From the NCBI RefSeq assembly GCF_042219855.1, contig NZ_JBHJHP010000003.1, forward strand, positions 434,001 to 498,000: DNA of 64,000 nt, in the 5' to 3' direction. The notes beneath the pieces were generated by a model. That model did not search any database. It saw only the letters and a list, made by a program, of their open reading frames with translations, and was not told the origin of the DNA. The stretch comes from JBHJHP01 sp042219855 (GTDB lineage Bacteria; Bacteroidota; Bacteroidia; Bacteroidales; UBA5342). The position numbers were made by a program, and so were the translations under genes. Below, one piece after another: positions 17,233 through 25,692 of the stretch (position 1 is the first letter of the stretch; each line of letters begins with the position of its first letter).

Positions 17233-18453
17233 TTACTTTATTGCTTTTTTTAATGAAACGATTTTATTCCCCTCAAAAGTAATGACCTGCGCAGACGGAT
17301 ATATTGACCTGATTTCCGAAGCTGCATCAACTGCAGCACCATAATCTTTATAGTTTCCAATGGAATAGTAATAAATGCCCTTTTGCTTATGCTCATTTAC
17401 AACCGTTGGATCTGTGAAATTACTTTTGTCAAGAGTTACCGGATTGGATGTCTGTTTAACCAGAACAGAAAAATAGGTGTTGTCATCAATCTTTTTAGTT
17501 ACTCCATTCTCATCAACATAAACATCTTTTCCCCAGTCTATAAGCGACAGATGAACATATTTTGATGGTTGTTGCTCCAGGTCGTTCAGAAGTTTATCCA
17601 GTGATACGGCAGTCGCATTCAGATTTTCATACAATGCCTTGTCATTGACCAGATTACCCAATGTGCCTTCGTTGTTATCCACTTTGGTTAAAATGGAACT
17701 CAGACTGGTTACAGCAGTGTCGATGCGCGAAATAGCAAGTTTAAGATTTGATGAGGCCAGTGAATCTGTAATGGCATTCACGTTGGCTAAGGTTGCTTTT
17801 AAACCTGTTTCACTGTTGTTCAGATCATGAGTAAGTCGTCTGAGGTTTCTTATGGTTGCTGTCAGGTCACCAGTTTCACCCAGCTGATTTTTAATGGACG
17901 TTGTTGTTGCATCCAGATTTTTAACAGATGCATTAAGATGATTTATTGTACTGTCTGAAATAAGATGATCCAGCTTTTGTATATATTCAGATATTTTATC
18001 CTTTACCGGTCCAAGCTGATCTTCAAGGCTACCCAGCATTCCTTTGTCAATGGCACTTGGAATGGTATCTCCATTGGTGTAGTAAGAACTGCGGGCGGGA
18101 ACAAGTTCAAGTTTTACAGCTTTGGTTCCCAGTAAATCCAGATCATAAAGCACTGCTTTGGATCCTTTGGGGATTTTAAGTTTCTCATCATCAAGAACCA
18201 TGGTAACAATGAGCATACTGTTGTCATCGTTGAGCTCAATATTTTCAATGAGTCCTACTTTATACCCTCTGACCATTACAAAATTGGACTCCATCAGTCC
18301 TCCCACATCCTCAAATTCACAATAATAGTAATTGGCCGGAGTAAGCAGGTTGCGGCCTTTAAGGAAATTAAAACCCCAGAAAGCCAGGAGCAATACAACA
18401 GCAATTAATAAACCAATCTGTGCTTCTCTCGATTTGAGAATTTTCAACTTCAT
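17233..18453 (-). CDS. MlaD-type MCE protein with SPOR-like C-terminus
   Basis: A 406-residue substrate-binding component of an MCE lipid transporter. One N-terminal helix (residues 12-30) anchors it. The MCE domain follows at about residues 36-115 (YYYCEFEDVGGLMESNFVMV, GYKVGLIENIEL, LLGTKAVKLEL). A long helical, Thr/Leu-rich stretch spans about residues 130-300. The last roughly 80 residues (YFSVLVKQTS, GIYYYSIGNYKDYGAA, IYPSAQVITFEGNKIVSLKKA) match the tails of the two upstream proteins. In Bacteroidetes, MlaD proteins move phospholipids between membranes. The permease and ATPase are not in this window. Confidence 0.88.
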   Translation of the reverse strand: MKLKILKSREAQIGLLIAVVLLLAFWGFNFLKGRNLLTPANYYYCEFEDVGGLMESNFVMVRGYKVGLIENIELNDDNSMLIVTMVLDDEKLKIPKGSKAVLYDLDLLGTKAVKLELVPARSSYYTNGDTIPSAIDKGMLGSLEDQLGPVKDKISEYIQKLDHLISDSTINHLNASVKNLDATTTSIKNQLGETGDLTATIRNLRRLTHDLNNSETGLKATLANVNAITDSLASSNLKLAISRIDTAVTSLSSILTKVDNNEGTLGNLVNDKALYENLNATAVSLDKLLNDLEQQPSKYVHLSLIDWGKDVYVDENGVTKKIDDNTYFSVLVKQTSNPVTLDKSNFTDPTVVNEHKQKGIYYYSIGNYKDYGAAVDAASEIRSIYPSAQVITFEGNKIVSLKKAIK

Positions 18454-18482
18454 ACTTTCAAATTATGGTGCAAAAGTAGGAA

Positions 18483-19310
18483 TTACTTTCGAGAGTCCCT
18501 CACAATTTTTTTAGCTTCAAGTACAGGAATTCTCTCATTATTGTTAAAGGCGATGATAAAAGCCTCAGGATAACGTGCTAAAATACCATCTAAAATTACT
18601 TTTGCTGCTTTAAAATCTGGTGCATCTCCGGCTGTGTATTTATAAAATCCGCCTTCCTGATAAAATGATACATCAGATATCCCTTCTAATTTCGGATCGT
18701 TAACACCCAGTTCTTTCTTTGACATTACAAACTGTACTTTAAATGAGATGCCTGATGCATCAATCTTTTGGACTTTTTCCGATGGTTTAATTTGTTCCTG
18801 CACTTTTTTAACCGGCTCAGTTTTTGTAGCTACCGTGGTTGATGTTGTTACAGGTTTCTCAACGGGTTCTTTTTTTGTTTCGGACCGGGTTTTTATGTCG
18901 GATTCTGTTTTTTCTTTTACAGCAGGAGATTCTGTGTCTTCAATCATGACGTCTTTTAACGCAGTAATGTTTTCCGGTATTTCATAGTTTTTAAGGACGG
19001 GTTTTAATAAGTGTTTTTCAACGGTTATAGTTACGGTATCGGTTAAAGCTATACCGCTGGTCAAAACATTCATGTCCGCTGATTTCTTAAATACTATGGT
19101 AATAATGTACTTATCACTTTTGTGATCATATTCTATCCCCTCTACAACACCCAGTTTATTGGTTTTGCCTGCAAGCATTTCCAGTTTTTCCTTTTTTGAT
19201 GTTGTACTTCGTTTAACGATGTTGAAACCAATAATAATTACAACGATAGCAAGCACAATAATAGCTCCGGTACGGGCTTCTTTGGACTTTAAAAAACTCA
19301 GATTTACCAC
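18483..19310 (-). CDS. Degenerate MCE-like membrane protein with SPOR-like C-terminus
   Basis: A 275-residue protein. Its N-terminus (VNLSFLKSKEARTGAIIVLA) aligns with that of the next gene (KLKILKSREAQIG), including the single membrane helix. A short domain related to the MCE proximal part follows, then a Lys/Glu/Thr-rich low-complexity linker at about residues 125-185. A C-terminal SPOR-like domain runs from about residue 190 to 275 (FKVQFVMSKKELGVND, GFYKYTAGD, ARYPEAFIIAFNNNERIPVLEA). Translation starts with GTG at 19310, 16 bp after amiC. Its role is probably structural, linking inner membrane and peptidoglycan, which is inference. Confidence 0.75.
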   Translation of the reverse strand: MVNLSFLKSKEARTGAIIVLAIVVIIIGFNIVKRSTTSKKEKLEMLAGKTNKLGVVEGIEYDHKSDKYIITIVFKKSADMNVLTSGIALTDTVTITVEKHLLKPVLKNYEIPENITALKDVMIEDTESPAVKEKTESDIKTRSETKKEPVEKPVTTSTTVATKTEPVKKVQEQIKPSEKVQKIDASGISFKVQFVMSKKELGVNDPKLEGISDVSFYQEGGFYKYTAGDAPDFKAAKVILDGILARYPEAFIIAFNNNERIPVLEAKKIVRDSRK

Positions 19311-19326
19311 AGTCAGGTTATTTTAG

Positions 19327-20460
19327 TTAATTTTTAGCATTGATAAGCCGTTTGGCTTCAGATATCGAAATGCGCTCCCCGTCCTTAAAAGCTGCTATAA
19401 AAGCATCAGGATATCTGTCCTTAATATTGTTTTGTATGTCTTTAATATCACTCAAATCGCTTGAACTCCCCGTTGTATATTTATAAAAAGCTCCATCCTT
19501 GTATTTCCAGATCGCAAGCAATCCATTAAATGCAGGGTCGTCAGGTGCAAGTTCAGTTTTAGAAATCAAAAATTGAACTTTGTAGGTTACACCATGATCC
19601 TCCGCTACGGAAGTTGTGCTCTCAGGCTCATTCTGATTGGCTAAGATAACTGTTTTTTTGTTTTTTGCCTCAATTTGCTGTTTATATGATCTCACAGACC
19701 TGAAAATAGCTGATGCCATGTATTCCTGTCCTTCCTGTGACATCAGGAATCTCTCCTCGGTTGGATTGGTGATAAACCCCAGCTCAATAAGCACGGAAGG
19801 CATGGTGGTACGGTGCAGCACAAGGAATGGTCCCTGGTGAATACCATAGTTGCGTCTGCCAACACGGTTTTTAAACTGGTCCTGTATTTCCTGAGCGAGG
19901 TTAAGGCTCTGATCAAAATATGCCTTTGTGGAATTGAAGTTGAAAATAATATATGATTCATCCTTATTGGGATCAAAGCCCTGATAAACTTCCTCATAAT
20001 TATCCTCCATCTCTATTACTGAGTTCTCCAGTTTTGCCAGCTCAAGGTTTGACTGGTATTTTCCAACCCCTAACAGCCAGCTCGAGGCACCGGTTACCCT
20101 TGAATTCGAAACCGCATTTACATGTATGGATAAAAACAGGTCTGCATGGTTTCTGTTGGCAATATTGGCCCGTTCATGCAATTCAATAAACTCATCGGTT
20201 TTACGTGTGTAAATTACTTTTACATCCGGCATGTACTTTTCAATATATTGCCCGGTCAGTAATGCAACAGCAAGGTTTATATCCTTTTCTTTCCCCTTCC
20301 TGCCAATAGCGCCAGGATCTTTCCCGCCATGTCCGGCATCGATAACAATGGTCTTAATCTGATACGCCTGAGCGTTTGAATTCAGTGGTATAAATAAGAT
20401 CAGAGTTAAAACAAAAATAACTTTCAGCCCCCCGGCAATCTTTTTCCAAAGCAACGTCAT
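19327..20460 (-). CDS. amiC: N-acetylmuramoyl-L-alanine amidase (AmiC family) with SPOR-like domain
   Basis: A 377-residue exported Zn amidase that cleaves stem peptides from murein during cell separation. After the signal peptide comes an Amidase_3 domain at about residues 36-250: VIDAGHGGKDPGAIG supplies the first Zn His, ERANIANRNHADLFLSIHVNA the second, and VLIELGFITNPTEE the catalytic Glu. The C-terminal SPOR-like domain (YKVQFLISKTELAPDD, AFYKYTTGSSSD, DRYPDAFIAAFKDGERISISEA) should bind denuded glycan. ATG codons at 20463 and 20460 are adjacent; either may be used. It heads the envelope operon and is divergent from lptD. Confidence 0.93.
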   Translation of the reverse strand: MTLLWKKIAGGLKVIFVLTLILFIPLNSNAQAYQIKTIVIDAGHGGKDPGAIGRKGKEKDINLAVALLTGQYIEKYMPDVKVIYTRKTDEFIELHERANIANRNHADLFLSIHVNAVSNSRVTGASSWLLGVGKYQSNLELAKLENSVIEMEDNYEEVYQGFDPNKDESYIIFNFNSTKAYFDQSLNLAQEIQDQFKNRVGRRNYGIHQGPFLVLHRTTMPSVLIELGFITNPTEERFLMSQEGQEYMASAIFRSVRSYKQQIEAKNKKTVILANQNEPESTTSVAEDHGVTYKVQFLISKTELAPDDPAFNGLLAIWKYKDGAFYKYTTGSSSDLSDIKDIQNNIKDRYPDAFIAAFKDGERISISEAKRLINAKN

Positions 20461-20592
20461 CATATTTAACCTTGTTATGTTTGTTTAACGTTAAAAATTG
20501 TTTTTGGCTGCTATAATTTTAATGTTTTTAGATAGCTTTGCCGTTTTTAATACCAGTTTGAATTTAACAGACACAAAAATAATTGATTAAAG

Positions 20593-23370
20593 TTGTTAAA
20601 AAAATTTAGAACATATCTTTTTAACCGCAATTTTTTAATCATTCCAGTGATTTTATGCCTTTTTAGCGGATTAAACTTGTCGGCTCAGAATGCTGCTGGG
20701 GATACGCTTGTGCTTTCGAAAGATTCTCTCGTGAGAATTCCGCCACAGGCTGTTGCCGACAGCACGGATCAGGATACCGCAGTTGTAATTACCCAGGAAG
20801 AACGAATTGCCATGATCAGTCCTGCAAAATCATTGTTCGCAGCAAATGTGGATTACAATGCTGATTCTATTATAATGATCGGAACGAGTGAGGTGGAAAT
20901 GTTTGGGAATGCCAGTGTTGTGTATGGCGAAACAGATTTAAAGGCCTATTACATATGGATGAATCTTGACAGCAGCCTGATTTATGCCAGGGGACGCCTC
21001 GACAGCACAAATACACTGATTGAAACACCTGAGTTCACAGATGATGGAACAACCTATAAACAGGAAGAATTAACATATAATTATAATACAGGTAAGGCAC
21101 TCATAAAAAATGTGGTGACCGAACAGGGCGAGGGCTTTGTGACGAGTGAAACGACAAAACGCATTAATGATGATGCATTTTGCATGAAGAACGGTGAATA
21201 TACGACATGTTCAAATCATGAACATCCGCACTTCTATCTCAAGATGACCAAGGCTAAAGTAAGACCGGGAAAAAATATTGTAACGGGACCAGCCTACATG
21301 GTCATGGAAGATGTTCCAATCTATCCCCTGTTTATTCCTTTTGGATTTTTTCCTTTCACAAAAAGTTATTCATCGGGTTTTGTAATGCCGTCGTATGGTG
21401 AGGAGAATAACCGCGGATTTTATCTGAGGGATGGTGGTTATTATTTTGCACTGAACGATTATTTTGATCTTTCCACAACAGGCGATATTTACTCCAAAGG
21501 TTCATGGGCATTGCGTGGCCGATCCAATTACCGTTTAAAATACCGGTTTAATGGTAGCGTAAATGTATCTTACATCAATAACGTTGTTGGCGAAAAAGCC
21601 TTACCAGGAGATTACAGTGCAACAAAGGACTTTTCAATCCGCTGGACGCATTCCCAGGATAGCAAGGCTGCAGCCTATTCTAATTTTTCTGCCAGCGTGG
21701 ATTTTACCTCAACCTCTTTTGAAAAGAACAGTATTGGAGTGGAATCCGCTGTTTACAATCCGAATTATCTGTCCAGAAATCAAAAAAGTTCAAGTGTATC
21801 TTATTCCAGAACGTTCCCGGGAACACCTTTTTCAATGTCATCCACATTGCTGGCTTCCCAGAATGCAGCGGATTCATCTTTAAATCTGACCCTTCCGCAG
21901 CTCAACCTGAATATGTCAAGAATTTATCCCTTTAAAAGAAAGACGAAGATAGGGAAGGACAGGTGGTACGAGAAAATCGGGATGTCCTACTCCGCAACAC
22001 TCAGCAATAGTGTGACCGATAAGCAGAATGCTATTTTAAACGGTGATCCTTCTGTGCATTGGAGAAATGGTGTGAGGCACTCTATCCCGGTATCCACATC
22101 TTTTAATGTTCTGAAAAATATTTCCATATCACCAAGTGTAAGTTATACCGAACGTTGGTATACCGAAAGTATAGATAAAACGGTGGACACACTCGATAAT
22201 ATGACAACCCGTGTTCTGACAGATACAACCAGTGGATTTTACAGGGTGTATGATTACAGTGCATCGGTAAGTGCTTCGACAAAATTATATGGGTTTTATA
22301 CGCCATTCCGCAAACTTTTTGGGAATAAAGTAGACCAGATCCGTCATGTGATGACGCCATCGGTAAGCCTTAGTTATCGCCCGGATTTCGGACAGGAAAA
22401 ATGGGGCTATTATGATACCTATACAGAGTATAGTGCGGCTACGGATGAGTGGCTGACCCGTGAATATTCACATTTTCAGGGTTCCCTTTACGGGACGCCG
22501 GGAAGTGGAAAATATGGTGCAGCCAGTTTTTCTGTGGGAAATAATGTGGAGATGAAAGTTCGAAATGACGCTGATACAACAGGTGGAAATGCGTTTAAAA
22601 AGATTAAGTTGATAGAGAGCCTGAATTTTGCAACCAGTTATAATATGGCTATCGACTCTATGCGGTGGTCAGATATTTCAGTCAGGGGGCGAACAAAACT
22701 TTTTAAAGGTTTGTCAATCAATGCCGGTGCTACATTCGATCCGTATGTGACAACCGTCAACAGCAATGGTCGTGTCATCCGGATCAATCAAACCTATTGG
22801 GAGCGGGACAGAAGTATTGGTAAACTGAAGAATCTGACCTTATCAACTGGGTATTCATTTAACAATGAAAAGCTGAAATCTTTTCTTAAAGGTTTCAGTG
22901 GAGGAAGCGATGAAGCAGCAGAGGTCCCGGAAGGAGCGGATGAGGAAAAACCTTCAGATGGCAAATCAAAATCAGATTCGAAATACGATGAAGATGGCTA
23001 CCTGCAGTTTAAAATTCCATGGAATGTTTCGTTTAGCTATTCCTATTCACTCAGAGGTGCTTACGATAAGGAACTTGATGATTTTAAATATACGGGTGTG
23101 TCAAACTTTCGTTTTAATGGTAGTCTGACCCTGACGGATAAGTGGTCCATGAATTTTTCTTCAGGTTATGATTTTAATCGCAATGAAATCACTTCTACCA
23201 ATCTTTCAATAAACAGGAACCTGCACTGCTGGTCGATGAGTTTTAATGCGGTTCCTTTTGGACGGTATAAAACCTATAATTTCACGATTCATGTCAATTC
23301 ATCCATGCTTCAGGATCTGAAATATGAGAAACGGAGTTCTCCGTGGGACAATCCGGGCTGGAATCAATAA
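20593..23370 (+). CDS. lptD: LptD-like LPS assembly outer-membrane protein
   Basis: A 925-residue outer-membrane protein. A signal peptide (about residues 1-31) leads into an OstA/LptA-like beta-jellyroll region (EVEMFGNASVVYGETDLKAYYI, ALIKNVVTEQGEGFVTSE). The conserved LptD stretch follows (TTCSNHEHPHFYLKMTKAK, GPAYMVMEDVPIYPLFIPFG, SYSSGFVMPSYGEENNRGFY) and then a large beta-barrel. It would insert LPS into the outer leaflet. An acidic Lys/Glu/Asp insert lies at about residues 770-800. The start codon is TTG at 20593: an in-frame stop is just upstream and no ATG precedes the signal peptide. It ends flush against the convergent phosphoesterase gene, with no bases between the stop codons. 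Confidence 0.92.
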   Translation: MLKKFRTYLFNRNFLIIPVILCLFSGLNLSAQNAAGDTLVLSKDSLVRIPPQAVADSTDQDTAVVITQEERIAMISPAKSLFAANVDYNADSIIMIGTSEVEMFGNASVVYGETDLKAYYIWMNLDSSLIYARGRLDSTNTLIETPEFTDDGTTYKQEELTYNYNTGKALIKNVVTEQGEGFVTSETTKRINDDAFCMKNGEYTTCSNHEHPHFYLKMTKAKVRPGKNIVTGPAYMVMEDVPIYPLFIPFGFFPFTKSYSSGFVMPSYGEENNRGFYLRDGGYYFALNDYFDLSTTGDIYSKGSWALRGRSNYRLKYRFNGSVNVSYINNVVGEKALPGDYSATKDFSIRWTHSQDSKAAAYSNFSASVDFTSTSFEKNSIGVESAVYNPNYLSRNQKSSSVSYSRTFPGTPFSMSSTLLASQNAADSSLNLTLPQLNLNMSRIYPFKRKTKIGKDRWYEKIGMSYSATLSNSVTDKQNAILNGDPSVHWRNGVRHSIPVSTSFNVLKNISISPSVSYTERWYTESIDKTVDTLDNMTTRVLTDTTSGFYRVYDYSASVSASTKLYGFYTPFRKLFGNKVDQIRHVMTPSVSLSYRPDFGQEKWGYYDTYTEYSAATDEWLTREYSHFQGSLYGTPGSGKYGAASFSVGNNVEMKVRNDADTTGGNAFKKIKLIESLNFATSYNMAIDSMRWSDISVRGRTKLFKGLSINAGATFDPYVTTVNSNGRVIRINQTYWERDRSIGKLKNLTLSTGYSFNNEKLKSFLKGFSGGSDEAAEVPEGADEEKPSDGKSKSDSKYDEDGYLQFKIPWNVSFSYSYSLRGAYDKELDDFKYTGVSNFRFNGSLTLTDKWSMNFSSGYDFNRNEITSTNLSINRNLHCWSMSFNAVPFGRYKTYNFTIHVNSSMLQDLKYEKRSSPWDNPGWNQ

Positions 23371-24228
23371 TCAGTTGGAAAACCGGGGAAACTCTTTCAC
23401 CATGAGGTAATACAAACTTTTTTTATTCAAAACCACTGGCTCGTCGTATGTTGGTGACAGATCTGCAGAAGTAAATGTTTTTAATGTCCATATGCCATTT
23501 GTGTATTCTGCTGATGTGCAGTGTTCAACCCAGTCACCACAGTTTAAATACCTAAGGGTTCCGTTTTTATCCTGTATCGTTTTGCTGACCGGAGTATGGG
23601 TGTGACCGCAAATTACGGTACCATAACCTTTGCGCCTGGCGTTGGTTATAATTTTTTCCTCAAATGCAGAAAGCTTGTCCGGATGTGTTTTAATCTTCTC
23701 TTTAATTGTTTTGTAAATAATTACGGGACCCTTGCCAAAGGGTGAAAGGAGTTTGTTGATGGCTTTATTGGTTACAGTCATAAGTCCGTACAAAGCAGCT
23801 CCTGTTCTGGCCAGCCATTTGTACCGGTGGATGATCCTGTCATAAAAATCACCATGAAAAATCCATGTTTTTATTCCGTTAAGGTTGAGTTCAAGCTGGT
23901 TTACTATTTTAAGGTTTTGAAATGAAACACCGGAAAGGTTGCGCATTACCTCATCGTGATTTCCCGTGATGTAAATTACTTCGGTTCCATTTTCCAGAAA
24001 CTTAATGAGCAGGCGAATGATTTTTAGATGGGTTTTAGGGAAATAACTCCGGCTGAACCGCCAGGAATCAATAATGTCTCCGTTTAAAATCAGTTTTGCC
24101 GGTTTAATGCTTTTCAGATAGCTGATGAGCTCCCTGGCTTTGCAGGCATGCGTTCCCAGATGAATATCAGATATAACAGCAATTTCGATATCGCGTGGAA
24201 TGTGCATCGGGTTTTTTGTAAAGGTCAT
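23371..24228 (-). CDS. LpxH-like UDP-2,3-diacylglucosamine diphosphatase family phosphoesterase
   Basis: A 285-residue cytosolic or membrane-peripheral metallophosphoesterase of the LpxH-like (COG2908) group. Metal-site motifs are ISDIHLGTHA, NGDIIDSWRFS, TGNHDEVMR, FHGDFYD and CGHTHTP. True LpxH enzymes hydrolyse UDP-2,3-diacylglucosamine to lipid X in lipid A synthesis, and the neighbouring lptD and LpxL-like genes fit that. This longer form could act on another lipid diphosphate, so I leave the symbol blank. A TATCTTTG box lies about 46 nt upstream. Confidence 0.85.
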   Translation of the reverse strand: MTFTKNPMHIPRDIEIAVISDIHLGTHACKARELISYLKSIKPAKLILNGDIIDSWRFSRSYFPKTHLKIIRLLIKFLENGTEVIYITGNHDEVMRNLSGVSFQNLKIVNQLELNLNGIKTWIFHGDFYDRIIHRYKWLARTGAALYGLMTVTNKAINKLLSPFGKGPVIIYKTIKEKIKTHPDKLSAFEEKIITNARRKGYGTVICGHTHTPVSKTIQDKNGTLRYLNCGDWVEHCTSAEYTNGIWTLKTFTSADLSPTYDEPVVLNKKSLYYLMVKEFPRFSN

Positions 24229-24274
24229 AAATGCATATTATAAAAGCATTAATTTGCTGTGAAAAAAATATGAC

Positions 24275-24282
24275 CAAAGATA
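24275..24282 (-). promoter_or_regulatory. -7 box of the LpxH-like gene
   Basis: Minus-strand TATCTTTG matches TAnnTTTG and would give a leader of about 40 nt before the ATG at 24228. Confidence 0.5.
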
Positions 24283-24292
24283 AGAGATTTTT

Positions 24293-25486
24293 CTAACGTT
24301 CGTCTGCCCCGATATCAGACATATAAGCCATCCTTCTGTCACCATCCTTGTCAATGGAGACATCGTCGAGTGTGATGGCTGTATTAACCACTTCCGTTAC
24401 ATTTTTTGCAAGATGAAGATTTCCCTGTGACGCATTTTTAAACCAGTTTTCTTCTGCATGGGTAATGTTGTTTTCCACCCGTGCTGTGGATTGATTTTTG
24501 GAACTTATATTTTTGTTGGTGAGATTGTTGATGATTTCAATGTTACCTTCTTCGTCAAAACATTCTATGGAGTTGGGGTAATCGGAAGAACTAAAGATGG
24601 TATTGTTGTATACTTTTACATCTTTGGCATTACAAATGTATATCCCCGATTCTCTGGTCACATAGATCATATTATTGCGTATGATCCCACCTGTATGTGC
24701 TTCGTTGTTGGTTCCGAACAAAATGCCGCGATCGCAGTTTATAATGACATTGTTTTCTGCCGTGCATTTTTCTGAAGCTTTTCTGAAGCGGATTGCACCG
24801 GATGATTCTTTGTGATCTGCAGTATTAATATTTTTAAATGTACAATTACTGATGCGCCAGTTACTGCCACTGTATATATCAACACCACCACTGATACCCG
24901 CAGGTGTTTTATGGTTGGTATGTTCAAACAAGCAGTCCTCAATCGTACCAAAATCAGCGTGATCATCCGAGTAATCCTCATCACAACTGGCCAGGATCAT
25001 CTGGTTTCTCGTGTTATAGAACCGCACATTCTGAACGTAAATACTATCGGTATTTTTTTCTCCATGAATGACGATTCCGCTTCCACTGACCTCGCCCAGA
25101 CTGATATCTTTTAATCCGAATGTTTTTCCGCTTACGGTGAAGATCTGAGTGATATTCCCGGTAATGCCTTTCCCTTTTATAATAACCCTGTCACGGTTTT
25201 CTGATTCACTCCTGTAGATGATGCCATCTCCGGAAATCCGGATTGGTTCTGATATTTCATATTCACCATCTTTTATGATTACAACCTTATTGCCTTCTTT
25301 CGTTAACCTGGTCGTTGCCATCAGTTCCGGTACGTTAGCTACATATATTACATCCTTGCCTGTTTCCTTTGGAAAAAGGTCCGGAAAATCAATGTTTTCG
25401 TTTATATCAGATTCATTGTTGTTCTCACATGAAAAATATACCAGTGAAAGCAAAACAACGAGTGCGGCAAGTAGTGAATATTTCAT
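24293..25486 (-). CDS. Right-handed beta-helix lipoprotein (chondroitinase B-like)
   Basis: A 397-residue lipoprotein (signal with lipobox YFSC, Cys20) that folds as a right-handed parallel beta-helix of the kind found in chondroitinase B/polysaccharide lyase family 6 and related carbohydrate-active proteins. Helix coils are visible as successive short strands: GLKDISLGEVSGSGIVIHG, WRISNCTFKNI, TAENNVIINCDRGILFG, GIIRNNMIYV and VKVYNNTIFSS. The C-terminal DGDRRMAYMSDIGADE motif is typical of such surface proteins. I cannot place a catalytic residue with confidence. Operator-like palindromes lie upstream at 25504 and 25609. Confidence 0.78.
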   Translation of the reverse strand: MKYSLLAALVVLLSLVYFSCENNNESDINENIDFPDLFPKETGKDVIYVANVPELMATTRLTKEGNKVVIIKDGEYEISEPIRISGDGIIYRSESENRDRVIIKGKGITGNITQIFTVSGKTFGLKDISLGEVSGSGIVIHGEKNTDSIYVQNVRFYNTRNQMILASCDEDYSDDHADFGTIEDCLFEHTNHKTPAGISGGVDIYSGSNWRISNCTFKNINTADHKESSGAIRFRKASEKCTAENNVIINCDRGILFGTNNEAHTGGIIRNNMIYVTRESGIYICNAKDVKVYNNTIFSSSDYPNSIECFDEEGNIEIINNLTNKNISSKNQSTARVENNITHAEENWFKNASQGNLHLAKNVTEVVNTAITLDDVSIDKDGDRRMAYMSDIGADER

Positions 25487-25503
25487 AACTCTTAAGTTTA
25501 ACT

Positions 25504-25523
25504 AAATGTTAATATTAACATTT
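25504..25523. promoter_or_regulatory. 20-bp perfect palindrome upstream of the beta-helix lipoprotein
   Basis: Half-site AAATGTTAAT followed at once by its complement ATTAACATTT, with no spacer and no mismatch. It lies 17 bp before the start codon at 25486. This looks like an operator for a dimeric regulator, since a spacerless arrangement is a poor hairpin. The cognate regulator is unknown. Confidence 0.5.
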
Positions 25524-25575
25524 GATTCATATCTGAGACTTAAAAGTGGGCTAACTAAATTAAAGACATGTATGA

Positions 25576-25624
25576 ACGTGCTTACACGTACAAAAATATT
25601 AATAAATTGTTAATATTACCAAAT
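25576..25624. promoter_or_regulatory. Second operator-like site and a short inverted repeat
   Basis: GTTAATATTACC at 25609-25620 matches the core of the palindrome at 25504 (GTTAATATTAAC) at 11 of 12 positions. The two centres are 101 bp apart. Nearby, ACGTG-ctta-CACGT (25576-25589) forms a further perfect inverted repeat. Both lie between the beta-helix gene and the RSH gene. Confidence 0.35.
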
Positions 25625-25692
25625 AAATTTGTAAAAAAGTGAAATATAAAGGGTTTGGGTTACATTTAGAAAATGAAAAATAAATAAATAGT

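Noticed and set aside
20593..20595. Doubt over TTG as the start of lptD
   Set aside because: An in-frame stop lies just upstream and the signal peptide needs this start, so TTG is accepted rather than a later ATG.
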